Positions 1 through 7,086 of a stretch of 64,000 nt of DNA are shown one piece after another; positions within the stretch are counted from its first letter, which is position 1, and every line of letters starts with the position of its first letter. The position numbers were made by a program, and so were the translations under genes. Under the pieces are notes generated by a model. That model was not told the DNA's origin. It was given only the letters and a program-made list of their open reading frames with translations, and searched no databases. Origin of the DNA: CAYLHF01 sp964383365 (GTDB lineage: Bacteria > Bacteroidota > Rhodothermia > Rhodothermales > UBA10348); assembly GCA_964383365.1 (NCBI GenBank), contig CAYLHF010000005.1, positions 1-64,000 on the forward strand, in the 5' to 3' direction.

Positions 1-925
1 GGGCCTCGCGCAGCGGCAGGTCATAGATACCCGGAACGATTTCCCAGGCTCCCTCCAGGAGTCGATAGATGCCACCCGCCGTAACCCGTTGGTCGAAGCC
101 CATTTCCTCGCTCGTCGCGCCGACAATCAGCCGACCTTCAGATTTGGGCGCCATGTAGGCCCGGGGGCCGCGCACGACATAGCGTAGATCGAAGGGAGCC
201 TCGATACCGAGCTCCAGAATCTGCCCCTTGATGGGCCGCACCGGTGGGCGGAGTTCCGGCCGAATACCATCGATCTGCCTCGACCACGCGCCTGCAGCCA
301 CGATTACAACATCTCCGGACTTCGATGACCCATCCTCCAATACGATGGACGGTGATGCAGTATCCGGGCGAATGGACTGAACGGGGGTGTGCTCAGACAG
401 TGAGCCTCCGAGATTCAGAAAAGATGTTCTCAGGGCGCGAATCAATGCCCGGTTGTCAACCTGATGGTCGGCAGCGGCGAGGACGGCGCCCGTGAGTCGC
501 GGCGCGAGGAACGGTTCAAGATCGAGCGCCTCCGCTCCTGAAAGCCACGAGACTTCCACCCCCTGCTCCTGTTGAAATGCGAACAGCCGCTTCAGGGCCG
601 CCGCACTGTCGGGATCATTCGCTACCGTGAGCGTCCCATCGGCACGGTAGTCCACATCGATACCCGACTCCGCTGACAACTGGTTGGCGTACGCTCCCCA
701 TCGCTCGAGACTCTCGCGCGAGAGACGGTATAACTCGATTTCCTCGAAGCCAATCTCCGCATCCGCTGCGAGCATCCCGGCAGCAAGCCACGAGGCTTCC
801 TGTCCGGCCTCTCCGCGCTCGAAGATGGCAACCGTGTGACCGGACCGGACCAATTCGAGCCCCGTCGCCAGACCCATGACGCCGGCGCCGACGATGAGTA
901 CCGTCTTTTTTTCTGAATCATTCAT
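1..925 (-). CDS. thiO: Glycine oxidase ThiO-like FAD oxidoreductase (3' end outside window)
   Basis: Reading the minus strand from ATG at 925 gives an open frame to the window edge (about 308 residues, C-terminus missing). The N-terminus has the Rossmann dinucleotide motif VLIVGAGVMGLATGLELVRSG, then an FERG-type ribose-binding acid; 'PIKGQILEL' and 'RLIVGATSEEMGFD' downstream are typical of the ThiO/DadA (DAO) family. ThiO oxidises glycine to iminoglyoxylate for the thiazole moiety of thiamine. No other thiamine gene is visible, so the thiamine role is inferred from family resemblance. It diverges from another DAO-family gene at 1064, with about 140 bp between the starts. An out-of-frame ATG at 921 exists; 925 gives the conserved frame. 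Confidence 0.8.
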   Translation of the reverse strand, partial: MNDSEKKTVLIVGAGVMGLATGLELVRSGHTVAIFERGEAGQEASWLAAGMLAADAEIGFEEIELYRLSRESLERWGAYANQLSAESGIDVDYRADGTLTVANDPDSAAALKRLFAFQQEQGVEVSWLSGAEALDLEPFLAPRLTGAVLAAADHQVDNRALIRALRTSFLNLGGSLSEHTPVQSIRPDTASPSIVLEDGSSKSGDVVIVAAGAWSRQIDGIRPELRPPVRPIKGQILELGIEAPFDLRYVVRGPRAYMAPKSEGRLIVGATSEEMGFDQRVTAGGIYRLLEGAWEIVPGIYDLPLREA

Positions 926-1063
926 CGCTGATAAACACCATACTACGAGCGTGCTATCTTGCAAAGACCCACGGTGTGCGGGGCGAAACAGGTCCCGAAA
1001 CACTCCCGGCTACAAACCTACAGCATTGACGTAATATAGTCGTCGTCTGAGTAGTGCTAGGAT

Positions 1064-2140
1064 ATGAATTGTTCGTTTGATACGATTATCGCCGGTGCGG
1101 GACTCGCCGGTGCCTCGGCTGCGTTCGAGCTGTCCCGGCGCGAACGGGTCCTGATCATCGACGCCTGGATCAGACAGGCTGCCTCCCGAATTCCTCTGGG
1201 TCTCTTCAGTCCACTGATGTCGCGGCGCGCCCGGCCCGTCTGGAACGTCGAGGCAGCGGTCGATTCACTCCACAGGCTACTGGAAATGACGTCCGGCAGC
1301 GATCTCCTCCTTCCAGCTGGGCTCCTGAAACCGGCAAGAACGCGGGAACAGGCCGCGGAATTCGAAGACGCGTCCGTTCGGTGGCCGGATCACGGCAGCT
1401 GGTACACGGCCGGGCATGCCCTCGAGAAGTGGCCGGGTATTAACGCGCCCTTCGGGATGCTCGACGTATTGCAGGGAGCGGCGATACCGATGGGCAAATG
1501 GGTGGACAGACTGATTTCGAAGGCCCTCGAACAAGGCGCAACGCACTTCACTGACACCCGGGTTCTCGGTTGGGACGAATCGGACGGCGAGGTACGCCTG
1601 CGCGTCGATGCGCCTACCAAGACGAGGATATACACGGCTAAAAGAGTAATTCTGGCGCTCGGTGGTGGCTACCGTGCGTTCCCCCGCCTCACCGATCTCG
1701 ATCTGCATCCCATCAAGGGCCAGTGGATCCGGGCGAAACTTCCATCCGGCGCAGGCACCCTCCCGCCCGTCTCGGCCTATGGCTACTGCGCCTCCGTTGA
1801 CGGCCACGCCATCATCGGCAGTACGTATGAGCACCATTTTGATCATCTGAATCCGACGGTAGAGGCAGGCAGGCAACTCTTAGAAGATGCCAGCCAGATG
1901 ATACCCTGCCTTCGCGATGCACAGATCATCGACGCCGGGGCGGCCGTCCGCGTCACCGTACCCGGTATTCGGCTGCCCATGGTCGGTCCTCTTCCCCATC
2001 ACAAACGAACGTGGATCCTCTCTGGACTCGGCTCAAAAGGACTCCTTCTCGCGCCCTTCCTCGCCGCTTCGCTTCGCACCTGGTTCGACGACCCGGGGAC
2101 GATCCCCCGCGAACTCCAGGTGAGGCTGCCTCGTCGTTGA
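1064..2140 (+). CDS. FAD-dependent oxidoreductase, DAO family
   Basis: A 358-residue protein beginning with a Rossmann FAD motif (TIIAGAGLAGASAAFELSRR, residues 8-27). The internal 'HPIKGQWIRAKL' and the C-terminal 'WILSGLGSKGLLLAPFLA' resemble the C-terminal oxidoreductase half of MnmC and other DAO-family amine oxidases. No methyltransferase domain is fused, so it is not full-length MnmC; it could be a stand-alone MnmC2-like or amino-acid/amine oxidase. The start at 1064 follows a short divergent intergenic region shared with thiO. Substrate unknown. The family call is firm, the specific activity is not. Confidence 0.75.
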   Translation: MNCSFDTIIAGAGLAGASAAFELSRRERVLIIDAWIRQAASRIPLGLFSPLMSRRARPVWNVEAAVDSLHRLLEMTSGSDLLLPAGLLKPARTREQAAEFEDASVRWPDHGSWYTAGHALEKWPGINAPFGMLDVLQGAAIPMGKWVDRLISKALEQGATHFTDTRVLGWDESDGEVRLRVDAPTKTRIYTAKRVILALGGGYRAFPRLTDLDLHPIKGQWIRAKLPSGAGTLPPVSAYGYCASVDGHAIIGSTYEHHFDHLNPTVEAGRQLLEDASQMIPCLRDAQIIDAGAAVRVTVPGIRLPMVGPLPHHKRTWILSGLGSKGLLLAPFLAASLRTWFDDPGTIPRELQVRLPRR

Positions 2141-2240
2141 CTCGCGATTACAACCCACGAGTTGGTCAGGCATGGCGTGACCGGGGTTACATTTTGATAT
2201 CCCTGGTGTCTACGCTGTGGAACAAGCAATTGATATCAAT

Positions 2241-2265
2241 GTGTAAACATAACGTTATTATACAC
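2241..2265. promoter_or_regulatory. Imperfect palindrome upstream of vapBC (candidate operator)
   Basis: A perfect 10-bp palindrome ATAACGTTAT lies inside outer GTGTA...TACAC arms, just upstream of the antitoxin start in an AT-rich patch. VapB/VapC complexes generally bind such palindromes over their own promoter. Operator function is inferred from position and symmetry only. Confidence 0.4.
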
Positions 2266-2280
2266 ATTATGATAAGTACC

Positions 2281-2475
2281 GTGAGAACGAACATCGTCAT
2301 CGACGACCACCTCATGAAGGAGGCGCTTCGCGTAACAGGTGTTAAAACTAAGCGGGAAGTCGTTGAGCTTGGTCTGAAGAGCTTGATTCAGCTACGCGAA
2401 CAAGCAAAAATCAGAGATCTCTATGGAAAACTGAAATGGGAAGGCGATCTCGATGAGATGCGAACCGGCATATGA
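2281..2475 (+). CDS. vapB: VapB-type antitoxin (ribbon-helix-helix family)
   Basis: A 64-residue protein if started at GTG 2281, which gives the classic VapB opening MRTNIVIDDHLMKEAL; an in-frame ATG at 2269 would add four residues. The N-terminal strand and helices fit a ribbon-helix-helix DNA-binding domain (DUF2191-type VapB), and the acidic C-terminal tail ending in 'WEGDLDEMRTGI' fits toxin binding. The stop codon overlaps the toxin start by four bases (ATGA, 2472-2475), implying translational coupling. It should neutralise the downstream PIN ribonuclease and repress the operon. The larger open frame reaching back to 2011 is read-through of the preceding gene's other frame. Confidence 0.85.
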   Translation: MRTNIVIDDHLMKEALRVTGVKTKREVVELGLKSLIQLREQAKIRDLYGKLKWEGDLDEMRTGI

Positions 2476-2864
2476 TTATTGTTGACTCGAGCGTATGGAT
2501 AGACTACTTCAACGGTCAGTCCACGATACAAACCGATCGTCTCAGATCTCTCCTGGGAATTGAATTTGTTGCAATTGGTGACGTCATATTGACCGAGGTA
2601 CTTCAGGGATTTCGTAAAGACGCAGACTTCACTCAGGCAAGAACACGATTGCTCTCTCTGAGCATATTCGGGATGCTGGGAGTTGACCATGCGCTCAGGA
2701 GTGCCGAGTGCTACCGAGAACTCCGCAGACGCGGTGTCACGATTCGGAAGACTACGGACGTGATCATCGCCAGTTATTGCCTCACGGAAGGCCACACGTT
2801 GCTTTTTTCTGATAAAGATTTTCTTCCCTTCGTGGAATACTTCGGACTGTGTTCGGCGACCTGA
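2472..2864 (+). CDS. vapC: VapC-type PIN-domain ribonuclease toxin
   Basis: A 130-residue PIN-domain protein, the usual size for VapC. The expected acidic metal-binding residues are present: D5 in MIIVDSSVWIDYF, E42 in LTEVLQGF, D96 in TTDVIIASYC, and D114/D116 in LFSDKDF. VapC toxins are Mg-dependent endoribonucleases, often cutting initiator tRNA or rRNA; the target here cannot be read from sequence. It is coupled to vapB by a four-base overlap, and all catalytic residues look intact, so the pair is probably functional. Base composition of the pair is more AT-rich than its neighbours, consistent with an acquired element. Confidence 0.88.
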   Translation: MIIVDSSVWIDYFNGQSTIQTDRLRSLLGIEFVAIGDVILTEVLQGFRKDADFTQARTRLLSLSIFGMLGVDHALRSAECYRELRRRGVTIRKTTDVIIASYCLTEGHTLLFSDKDFLPFVEYFGLCSAT

Positions 2865-2989
2865 CGGCCTGCGATTCAAGTTCATTGTCAGGCAGCACGA
2901 AGACCCATCCATTTCTTAACAGCACGCATCAGTCGCCGGTCGTACATTGGCGGCGAAATGAGAGCCGCACCTATCAAGAGGAACCCCTG

Positions 2990-4066
2990 ATGTCCGACGT
3001 ATCCACGATGCAAACCGCCGATCTTCTCGGTGATGAGGCGTCCTACCTGCTCGACCACACGTGTACAACCATTTCATCGCGTGATCTGCACCTGCCCGGT
3101 CCGGATTTTATCGATCGGGTCTTCATAAATTCGGACCGTACACCCCAGGTCCTTCGCTCACTCAACGCGATGTATTCAAACGGTCGGCTTGGGAATACGG
3201 GGTTTCTCTCCATTCTCCCGGTTGACCAGGGCATCGAACACTCCGGGGGAGCCTCGTTCGCGCCGAATCCGATCTACTTCGATCCGGAGAACATCGTTCG
3301 CCTCGCTATCGAGGGCGGATGCAACGCCGTAGCCTCCACCTTCGGAGGATTGGGTTTTATTGCCCGAAAGTATGCCCATCGGATCCCTTTCATTCTCAAG
3401 ATCAATCACAACGAACTCCTCACCGCTCCGAATACGTACGAACAGATCATGTTTGCACAGGTCGAAGATGCGTGGAACATGGGATGTGTCGCCGTCGGCG
3501 CGACGATCTATTTCGGGTCTGAGGATTCTGAACGACAGATTCAGGAAGTCACCGAAGCGTTCTCCGCTGCCCACGAACTGGGAATGGCGACTATTTTATG
3601 GTGTTACCTGCGCAATTCGGGCTTTAAAGTCGACGGGGTAAATCACGAGTCGAGCGCCGATCTGACCGGGCAGGCCAACCATCTTGGAGCCACACTCGAG
3701 GCAGACATTCTAAAACAGAAGCAACCGACACAGAATGGCGGGTACCGTGCGCTCAATCAGAATGGATCATTCGGCAAATATGACGAGCGGATGTACACCG
3801 AACTCTCGAGCGATCATCCAATCGATCTCACCCGTTATCAGGTGGCTAACGGATACATGGGCCGCGCGGGACTGATCAACTCGGGCGGAGCATCCGGGTC
3901 CAATGACCTGGCCCAGGCTGTTCGTACTGCCGTCATCAACAAGCGAGCCGGAGGAACAGGTCTGATCTGCGGCCGGAAAGCCTTCCAGAAATCCATGAAT
4001 GAAGGCGTCGAAATCCTGAATGCCATCCAGAACGTGTATCTGGACGACTCCATCACGATCGCCTAG
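2990..4066 (+). CDS. fbaB: Class I fructose-bisphosphate aldolase (FbaB/DhnA type)
   Basis: A 358-residue Schiff-base aldolase of the DhnA/FbaB family (the E. coli homologue is about 350 residues). Recognisable blocks are 'LPVDQGIEHSGGASF', 'ILKINHNE', 'VGATIYFGS', 'LEADILKQKQP' (which should contain the Schiff-base lysine) and 'GLICGRKAFQK'. It cleaves fructose 1,6-bisphosphate in glycolysis and forms it in gluconeogenesis. The start at 2990 is chosen because AGAGGA lies 8-13 bases upstream; the open frame extends further back without support. Its last eight residues (LDDSITIA) and stop codon are the first unit of a 23-bp tandem repeat that continues downstream. Confidence 0.93.
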   Translation: MSDVSTMQTADLLGDEASYLLDHTCTTISSRDLHLPGPDFIDRVFINSDRTPQVLRSLNAMYSNGRLGNTGFLSILPVDQGIEHSGGASFAPNPIYFDPENIVRLAIEGGCNAVASTFGGLGFIARKYAHRIPFILKINHNELLTAPNTYEQIMFAQVEDAWNMGCVAVGATIYFGSEDSERQIQEVTEAFSAAHELGMATILWCYLRNSGFKVDGVNHESSADLTGQANHLGATLEADILKQKQPTQNGGYRALNQNGSFGKYDERMYTELSSDHPIDLTRYQVANGYMGRAGLINSGGASGSNDLAQAVRTAVINKRAGGTGLICGRKAFQKSMNEGVEILNAIQNVYLDDSITIA

Positions 4067-4299
4067 ACGACTCCATCACGATCGCCTGGACGACTCCATC
4101 ACGATCGCCTGGACGACTCCNNNNNNNNNNNNNNNNNNNNNNNNNNNNNNNNNNNNNNNNNNNNNNNNNNNNNNNNNNNNNNNNNNNNNNNNNNNNNNNN
4201 NNNNNNNNNNNNNNNNNNNNTCACGATCGCCTGGACGACTCCATCACGATCGCCTGGACGACTCCATCACGATCGCCTGGACGACTCCATCACGATCGG
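4043..4299 (+). repeat. 23-bp tandem repeat overlapping the end of fbaB
   Basis: The unit GACGACTCCATCACGATCGCCTG is repeated head to tail: three whole copies plus a fraction before the N gap at 4121-4220 and about three and a half after it. The first copy encodes the aldolase C-terminus and ends in TAG where later copies have TGG. The true copy number is hidden by the gap. It looks like a minisatellite that grew out of the gene end. Confidence 0.9.
4121..4220. other. Assembly gap (100 N)
   Basis: A run of exactly 100 N inside the 23-bp tandem repeat. The size is probably a placeholder, and the repeat is the likely cause of the assembly break. Confidence 0.98.
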
Positions 4300-4384
4300 T
4301 CTTTTCGGCAATCAGTGAAACCCGGAGGGCATGTGGTGCCGTATATTGCGGCGAGCTGAATATCCTCATCAATCTCCTCCCCTT

Positions 4385-6211
4385 ATGTCGGAAGTAAAAG
4401 CCGATATCGTCGAGAAAGACGGTACCGACGGCCGAGTCACGTTGAGTGTCCCATCTCCCCTCGGCCCGAGTCTGCTCGATCAGTTTACGGCCCACTATGC
4501 CGAGTGGGCTCGGGAATTCGCGCGGAAGTACTTTACGAAGACCATCACACAGTTTCTGCTCTACGGAAACGTACGTGACCTCGTACCGACGGTCAGTGAG
4601 GAGGACGAACTCGGTTACGTATCCCTCAGGCAATTTCTGACCGGAGATTTATTCGCGTCCAGAGATATCATTCTCTTCTATGACCGCTCCTCCGGTATCC
4701 ATTTCGCAGATAAAGCGTCGCAAAAAGATTTCAACCGGGCCCTCTCGGGCTACGATACCATCTTCGGGACCGATTTCGCCAAGAAACTCCCCAAAGATCC
4801 AACGCGGGTCCTGTCGGTCCTGGAAAATTATTTCAGACTGCGACTGGGCGAAGGGAAACGCATCGCATGCATCATTGATTATGCCGAGACGGTCATTCCC
4901 ATGGCCGAGGCGTCATCCTATTCGGCGGAAGACCGAAACGCACTGGTCTTCCTCCAGAAATGGGCCCATGATCCGCTTTTCTTGTCGAGCGATTTCTCGA
5001 TCGTCTTGATCGCAGAGAACCTGACGGAACTCAACCAACAACTCGTCCAGAGTGCCTACACGGCCGAGATTCAAATTCCCATACCGGATGAGGAATCCAG
5101 GGGAAAGTTTGTCGAGTGGTACCTGAGAGATCAGGAAGGCGATTATATTCAGCGTTCCGACGTGAGTTCAGATCGTCTGGCATCCAATACCGCTGGACTC
5201 GGATACATTCAACTCCAGTCGATACTGGCCGACGTGCTCGAGAATCGGACACGTATGACCTTCGATATGCTCTCTGAGATGAAGAAGGAGTTCATCGAGG
5301 CCGAAGCCCACGGAATGTTGGAGTTTGTCGAGACCGACTGGAATCTGGGAATGGTCGCCGGTCATAAAGAGGCCAAGACCCACCTCAAGCATGCGGCTGA
5401 AGCACTCAGGAGCGGACACCCCGGGGTTCTTCCGATGGGCTACCTCGTAAGTGGGCCGGTAGGAACGGGAAAGACGTTTACGATCCAGTGCTTTGCTGGT
5501 GACATCGGAATTCCGATGGTTACTCTCAAGAATTTTCGATCCCAGTGGCAGGGTCAGACGGAAGCCAATCTGGAGAAAATCCTGACACTCCTCGAAGCCA
5601 TGACGCCCGTAGCCGTCATGATCGACGAAGCCGACGCGGCACTCGGGAACAGAGACTCTGGCGGTGATTCCGGCGTCTCTAAACGAGTGTTCGGTCAGAT
5701 CGCCGCCTTCATGAGCAATCCGGAGCACCGGGGCCGGGTTATTTTCTTCCTCGTGACCGCGCGTCCGGATTTCATGCCGGTCGATCTCAAGCGACAGGGT
5801 CGCGCGGAAGAACATATCGCGCTTTTCTATCCATCGACGAGGGACGAACGCGAGGAATTACTCAAGATCATGCTCAAACGAACGAGTGTGAAAATCAAAT
5901 CGGCCGATATTCCGGAGACCCTGCTCAACGGGGAGCGCACCTTCAGTGGTGCCGATATGGAAGCGCTCCTGACGCGGGCGAAATTCCGGGCGGCGGCAGA
6001 CGGGCGTTCACGGGGCAAAGTGACCAAACGGATTCTACAGGACGTGGTGGACGATTTTATGCCCCCCACGTATCCGCTGGAGATCGAACTGCAGACACTC
6101 GTTGCCGTGCTGGAATGCACGAGTCGATCGTTACTTCCCGAGATCTATCGGACCATGGACCGGGAAACCATCGTTCGACGCGTGGAGGAGTTGAAACTAC
6201 TCGTTCACTGA
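4385..6211 (+). CDS. AAA+ family ATPase
   Basis: A 608-residue protein with a clear C-terminal AAA+ module: Walker A GPVGTGKT, Walker B AVMIDEADAAL, a sensor-1-like 'FFLVTARPDF', and a lid with 'TFSGADMEALLTRAK'. The N-terminal half carries 'RIACIIDYAETVIP' and 'SIVLIAENLTELN', which resemble a degenerate second AAA fold lacking Walker A. It is likely a cytoplasmic remodelling ATPase; no protease, transport or defence motif identifies a substrate. The start at 4385 (MSEVKADI) is chosen over an upstream frame because the region before it is intergenic in character; no clear ribosome binding site is visible. The protein ends 13 bases before an N gap, so downstream partners may be missing. Confidence 0.7.
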   Translation: MSEVKADIVEKDGTDGRVTLSVPSPLGPSLLDQFTAHYAEWAREFARKYFTKTITQFLLYGNVRDLVPTVSEEDELGYVSLRQFLTGDLFASRDIILFYDRSSGIHFADKASQKDFNRALSGYDTIFGTDFAKKLPKDPTRVLSVLENYFRLRLGEGKRIACIIDYAETVIPMAEASSYSAEDRNALVFLQKWAHDPLFLSSDFSIVLIAENLTELNQQLVQSAYTAEIQIPIPDEESRGKFVEWYLRDQEGDYIQRSDVSSDRLASNTAGLGYIQLQSILADVLENRTRMTFDMLSEMKKEFIEAEAHGMLEFVETDWNLGMVAGHKEAKTHLKHAAEALRSGHPGVLPMGYLVSGPVGTGKTFTIQCFAGDIGIPMVTLKNFRSQWQGQTEANLEKILTLLEAMTPVAVMIDEADAALGNRDSGGDSGVSKRVFGQIAAFMSNPEHRGRVIFFLVTARPDFMPVDLKRQGRAEEHIALFYPSTRDEREELLKIMLKRTSVKIKSADIPETLLNGERTFSGADMEALLTRAKFRAAADGRSRGKVTKRILQDVVDDFMPPTYPLEIELQTLVAVLECTSRSLLPEIYRTMDRETIVRRVEELKLLVH

Positions 6212-6224
6212 GCCGGTCGAAACG

Positions 6225-6324
6225 NNNNNNNNNNNNNNNNNNNNNNNNNNNNNNNNNNNNNNNNNNNNNNNNNNNNNNNNNNNNNNNNNNNNNNNNNNNN
6301 NNNNNNNNNNNNNNNNNNNNNNNN
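6225..6324. other. Assembly gap (100 N)
   Basis: A run of exactly 100 N between the AAA+ gene and the Phd-like antitoxin. No flanking duplication is visible. A toxin gene or other sequence could be missing here. Confidence 0.98.
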
Positions 6325-6348
6325 ATGCGAAATAAAACGCCCGGGCGC

Positions 6349-6549
6349 TTACTTTTTACCACCCTTATCGCTCTTCGTCGCCAGTAACTCCGCGTAGACA
6401 TCGTAGCTGACCAGAACCGCATACGGCTCGTTGTTTTTCTGGATCAGAATTCCGCGCTCGATCTCTTTGGCGTGCTCAACCAATTCAGACGTATTGGACC
6501 GCAGTTCCGTAATTGTGGCTACGGCCTCGATTCCCTTGGTGAAATACAT
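6349..6549 (-). CDS. Phd/YefM-family antitoxin
   Basis: A 66-residue protein with the Phd/YefM signature: ITELRSNTSELVEHAKE, then 'ILIQKNNEPYAVLVSYDVYAEL' as the strand-turn-helix of the dimerisation/DNA-binding fold. Such antitoxins normally pair with a RelE/ParE, Doc or YoeB toxin encoded immediately downstream. Here only about 25 bases separate the stop from the N gap at 6225-6324 (downstream on this strand), so the partner is either lost or in the missing sequence. The region upstream of its start (6586-6645) is strikingly AT-rich and may hold its promoter and operator. Confidence 0.75.
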   Translation of the reverse strand: MYFTKGIEAVATITELRSNTSELVEHAKEIERGILIQKNNEPYAVLVSYDVYAELLATKSDKGGKK

Positions 6550-6585
6550 TACGCAGTGCTACAGATCGATGATGAAAGCGGGCCG

Positions 6586-6645
6586 TAGTATATAAAATTT
6601 TACCTATATAATACCAGATATATATTGTAAAATAACAGACGTACT
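6586..6645. promoter_or_regulatory. AT-rich segment upstream of the Phd-like antitoxin
   Basis: A stretch of almost pure A/T with several TATA-like words and an AAAATTTT palindrome, in a window that is otherwise GC-rich. It lies between the antitoxin start (6549, minus) and the EutN-like gene (6769, plus) and is a plausible divergent promoter and autoregulatory site. No specific element could be proven. Confidence 0.3.
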
Positions 6646-6768
6646 CCTGAAGGATACACTCACCCCACATTCTCCGTTGCAGGAAGAAGCTCCACCGAGA
6701 CCTCTTTATGCATCAGATGAATACACTGCCCACCCCGCAGCCCCACACCTGCCGCATCACCCGCCGAA

Positions 6769-7047
6769 ATGAACCTGTGTAGAGTTACCGGTACGATCGT
6801 TGCCGAACGAAAAGACCCCTCGTTTCGAGATGGAAAGTTGCTGATTGTCCATCCAATTGATGTTCTGGGAGATCTGGAGGGGCCAAAAGACATGCTTGCC
6901 ATCGATCCTGGTTACGGAGCAGGGATGGGCGACACGGTCATTGTCGCCCGTGAAGGTGCGGTCGTTCGCCAACTCGTTAAACGGGATGATATTCCGGCGA
7001 ATGTCGTTATACTGGGTGTTGTTGACAGTTGGAGCTACGAAGCTTGA
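6769..7047 (+). CDS. EutN/CcmL-family microcompartment vertex protein
   Basis: A 92-residue protein matching the EutN/CcmL/CsoS4 fold across its whole length: MNLCRVTGTIVAERKDPSF, 'GKLLIVHPID', a central Gly-rich 'IDPGYGAGMGDTVIVAREG', and a C-terminal 'VVILGVVDSW'. These proteins form the pentamers that cap bacterial microcompartment vertices. No BMC-domain shell hexamer or encapsulated enzyme is in this window, so it is either a remote member of a locus elsewhere or a solitary EutN-like protein with another role. It ends 39 bases before the secreted amidohydrolases and may be cotranscribed with them. Confidence 0.85.
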   Translation: MNLCRVTGTIVAERKDPSFRDGKLLIVHPIDVLGDLEGPKDMLAIDPGYGAGMGDTVIVAREGAVVRQLVKRDDIPANVVILGVVDSWSYEA

Positions 7048-7086
7048 TCTGAGGAAATCCACAGACAAATACCTACCCACCTGGTT

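Noticed and set aside
4043..4299. CRISPR array
   Set aside because: The 23-bp units are directly adjacent with no unique spacers, so it is a plain tandem repeat. No cas genes are present in the window.
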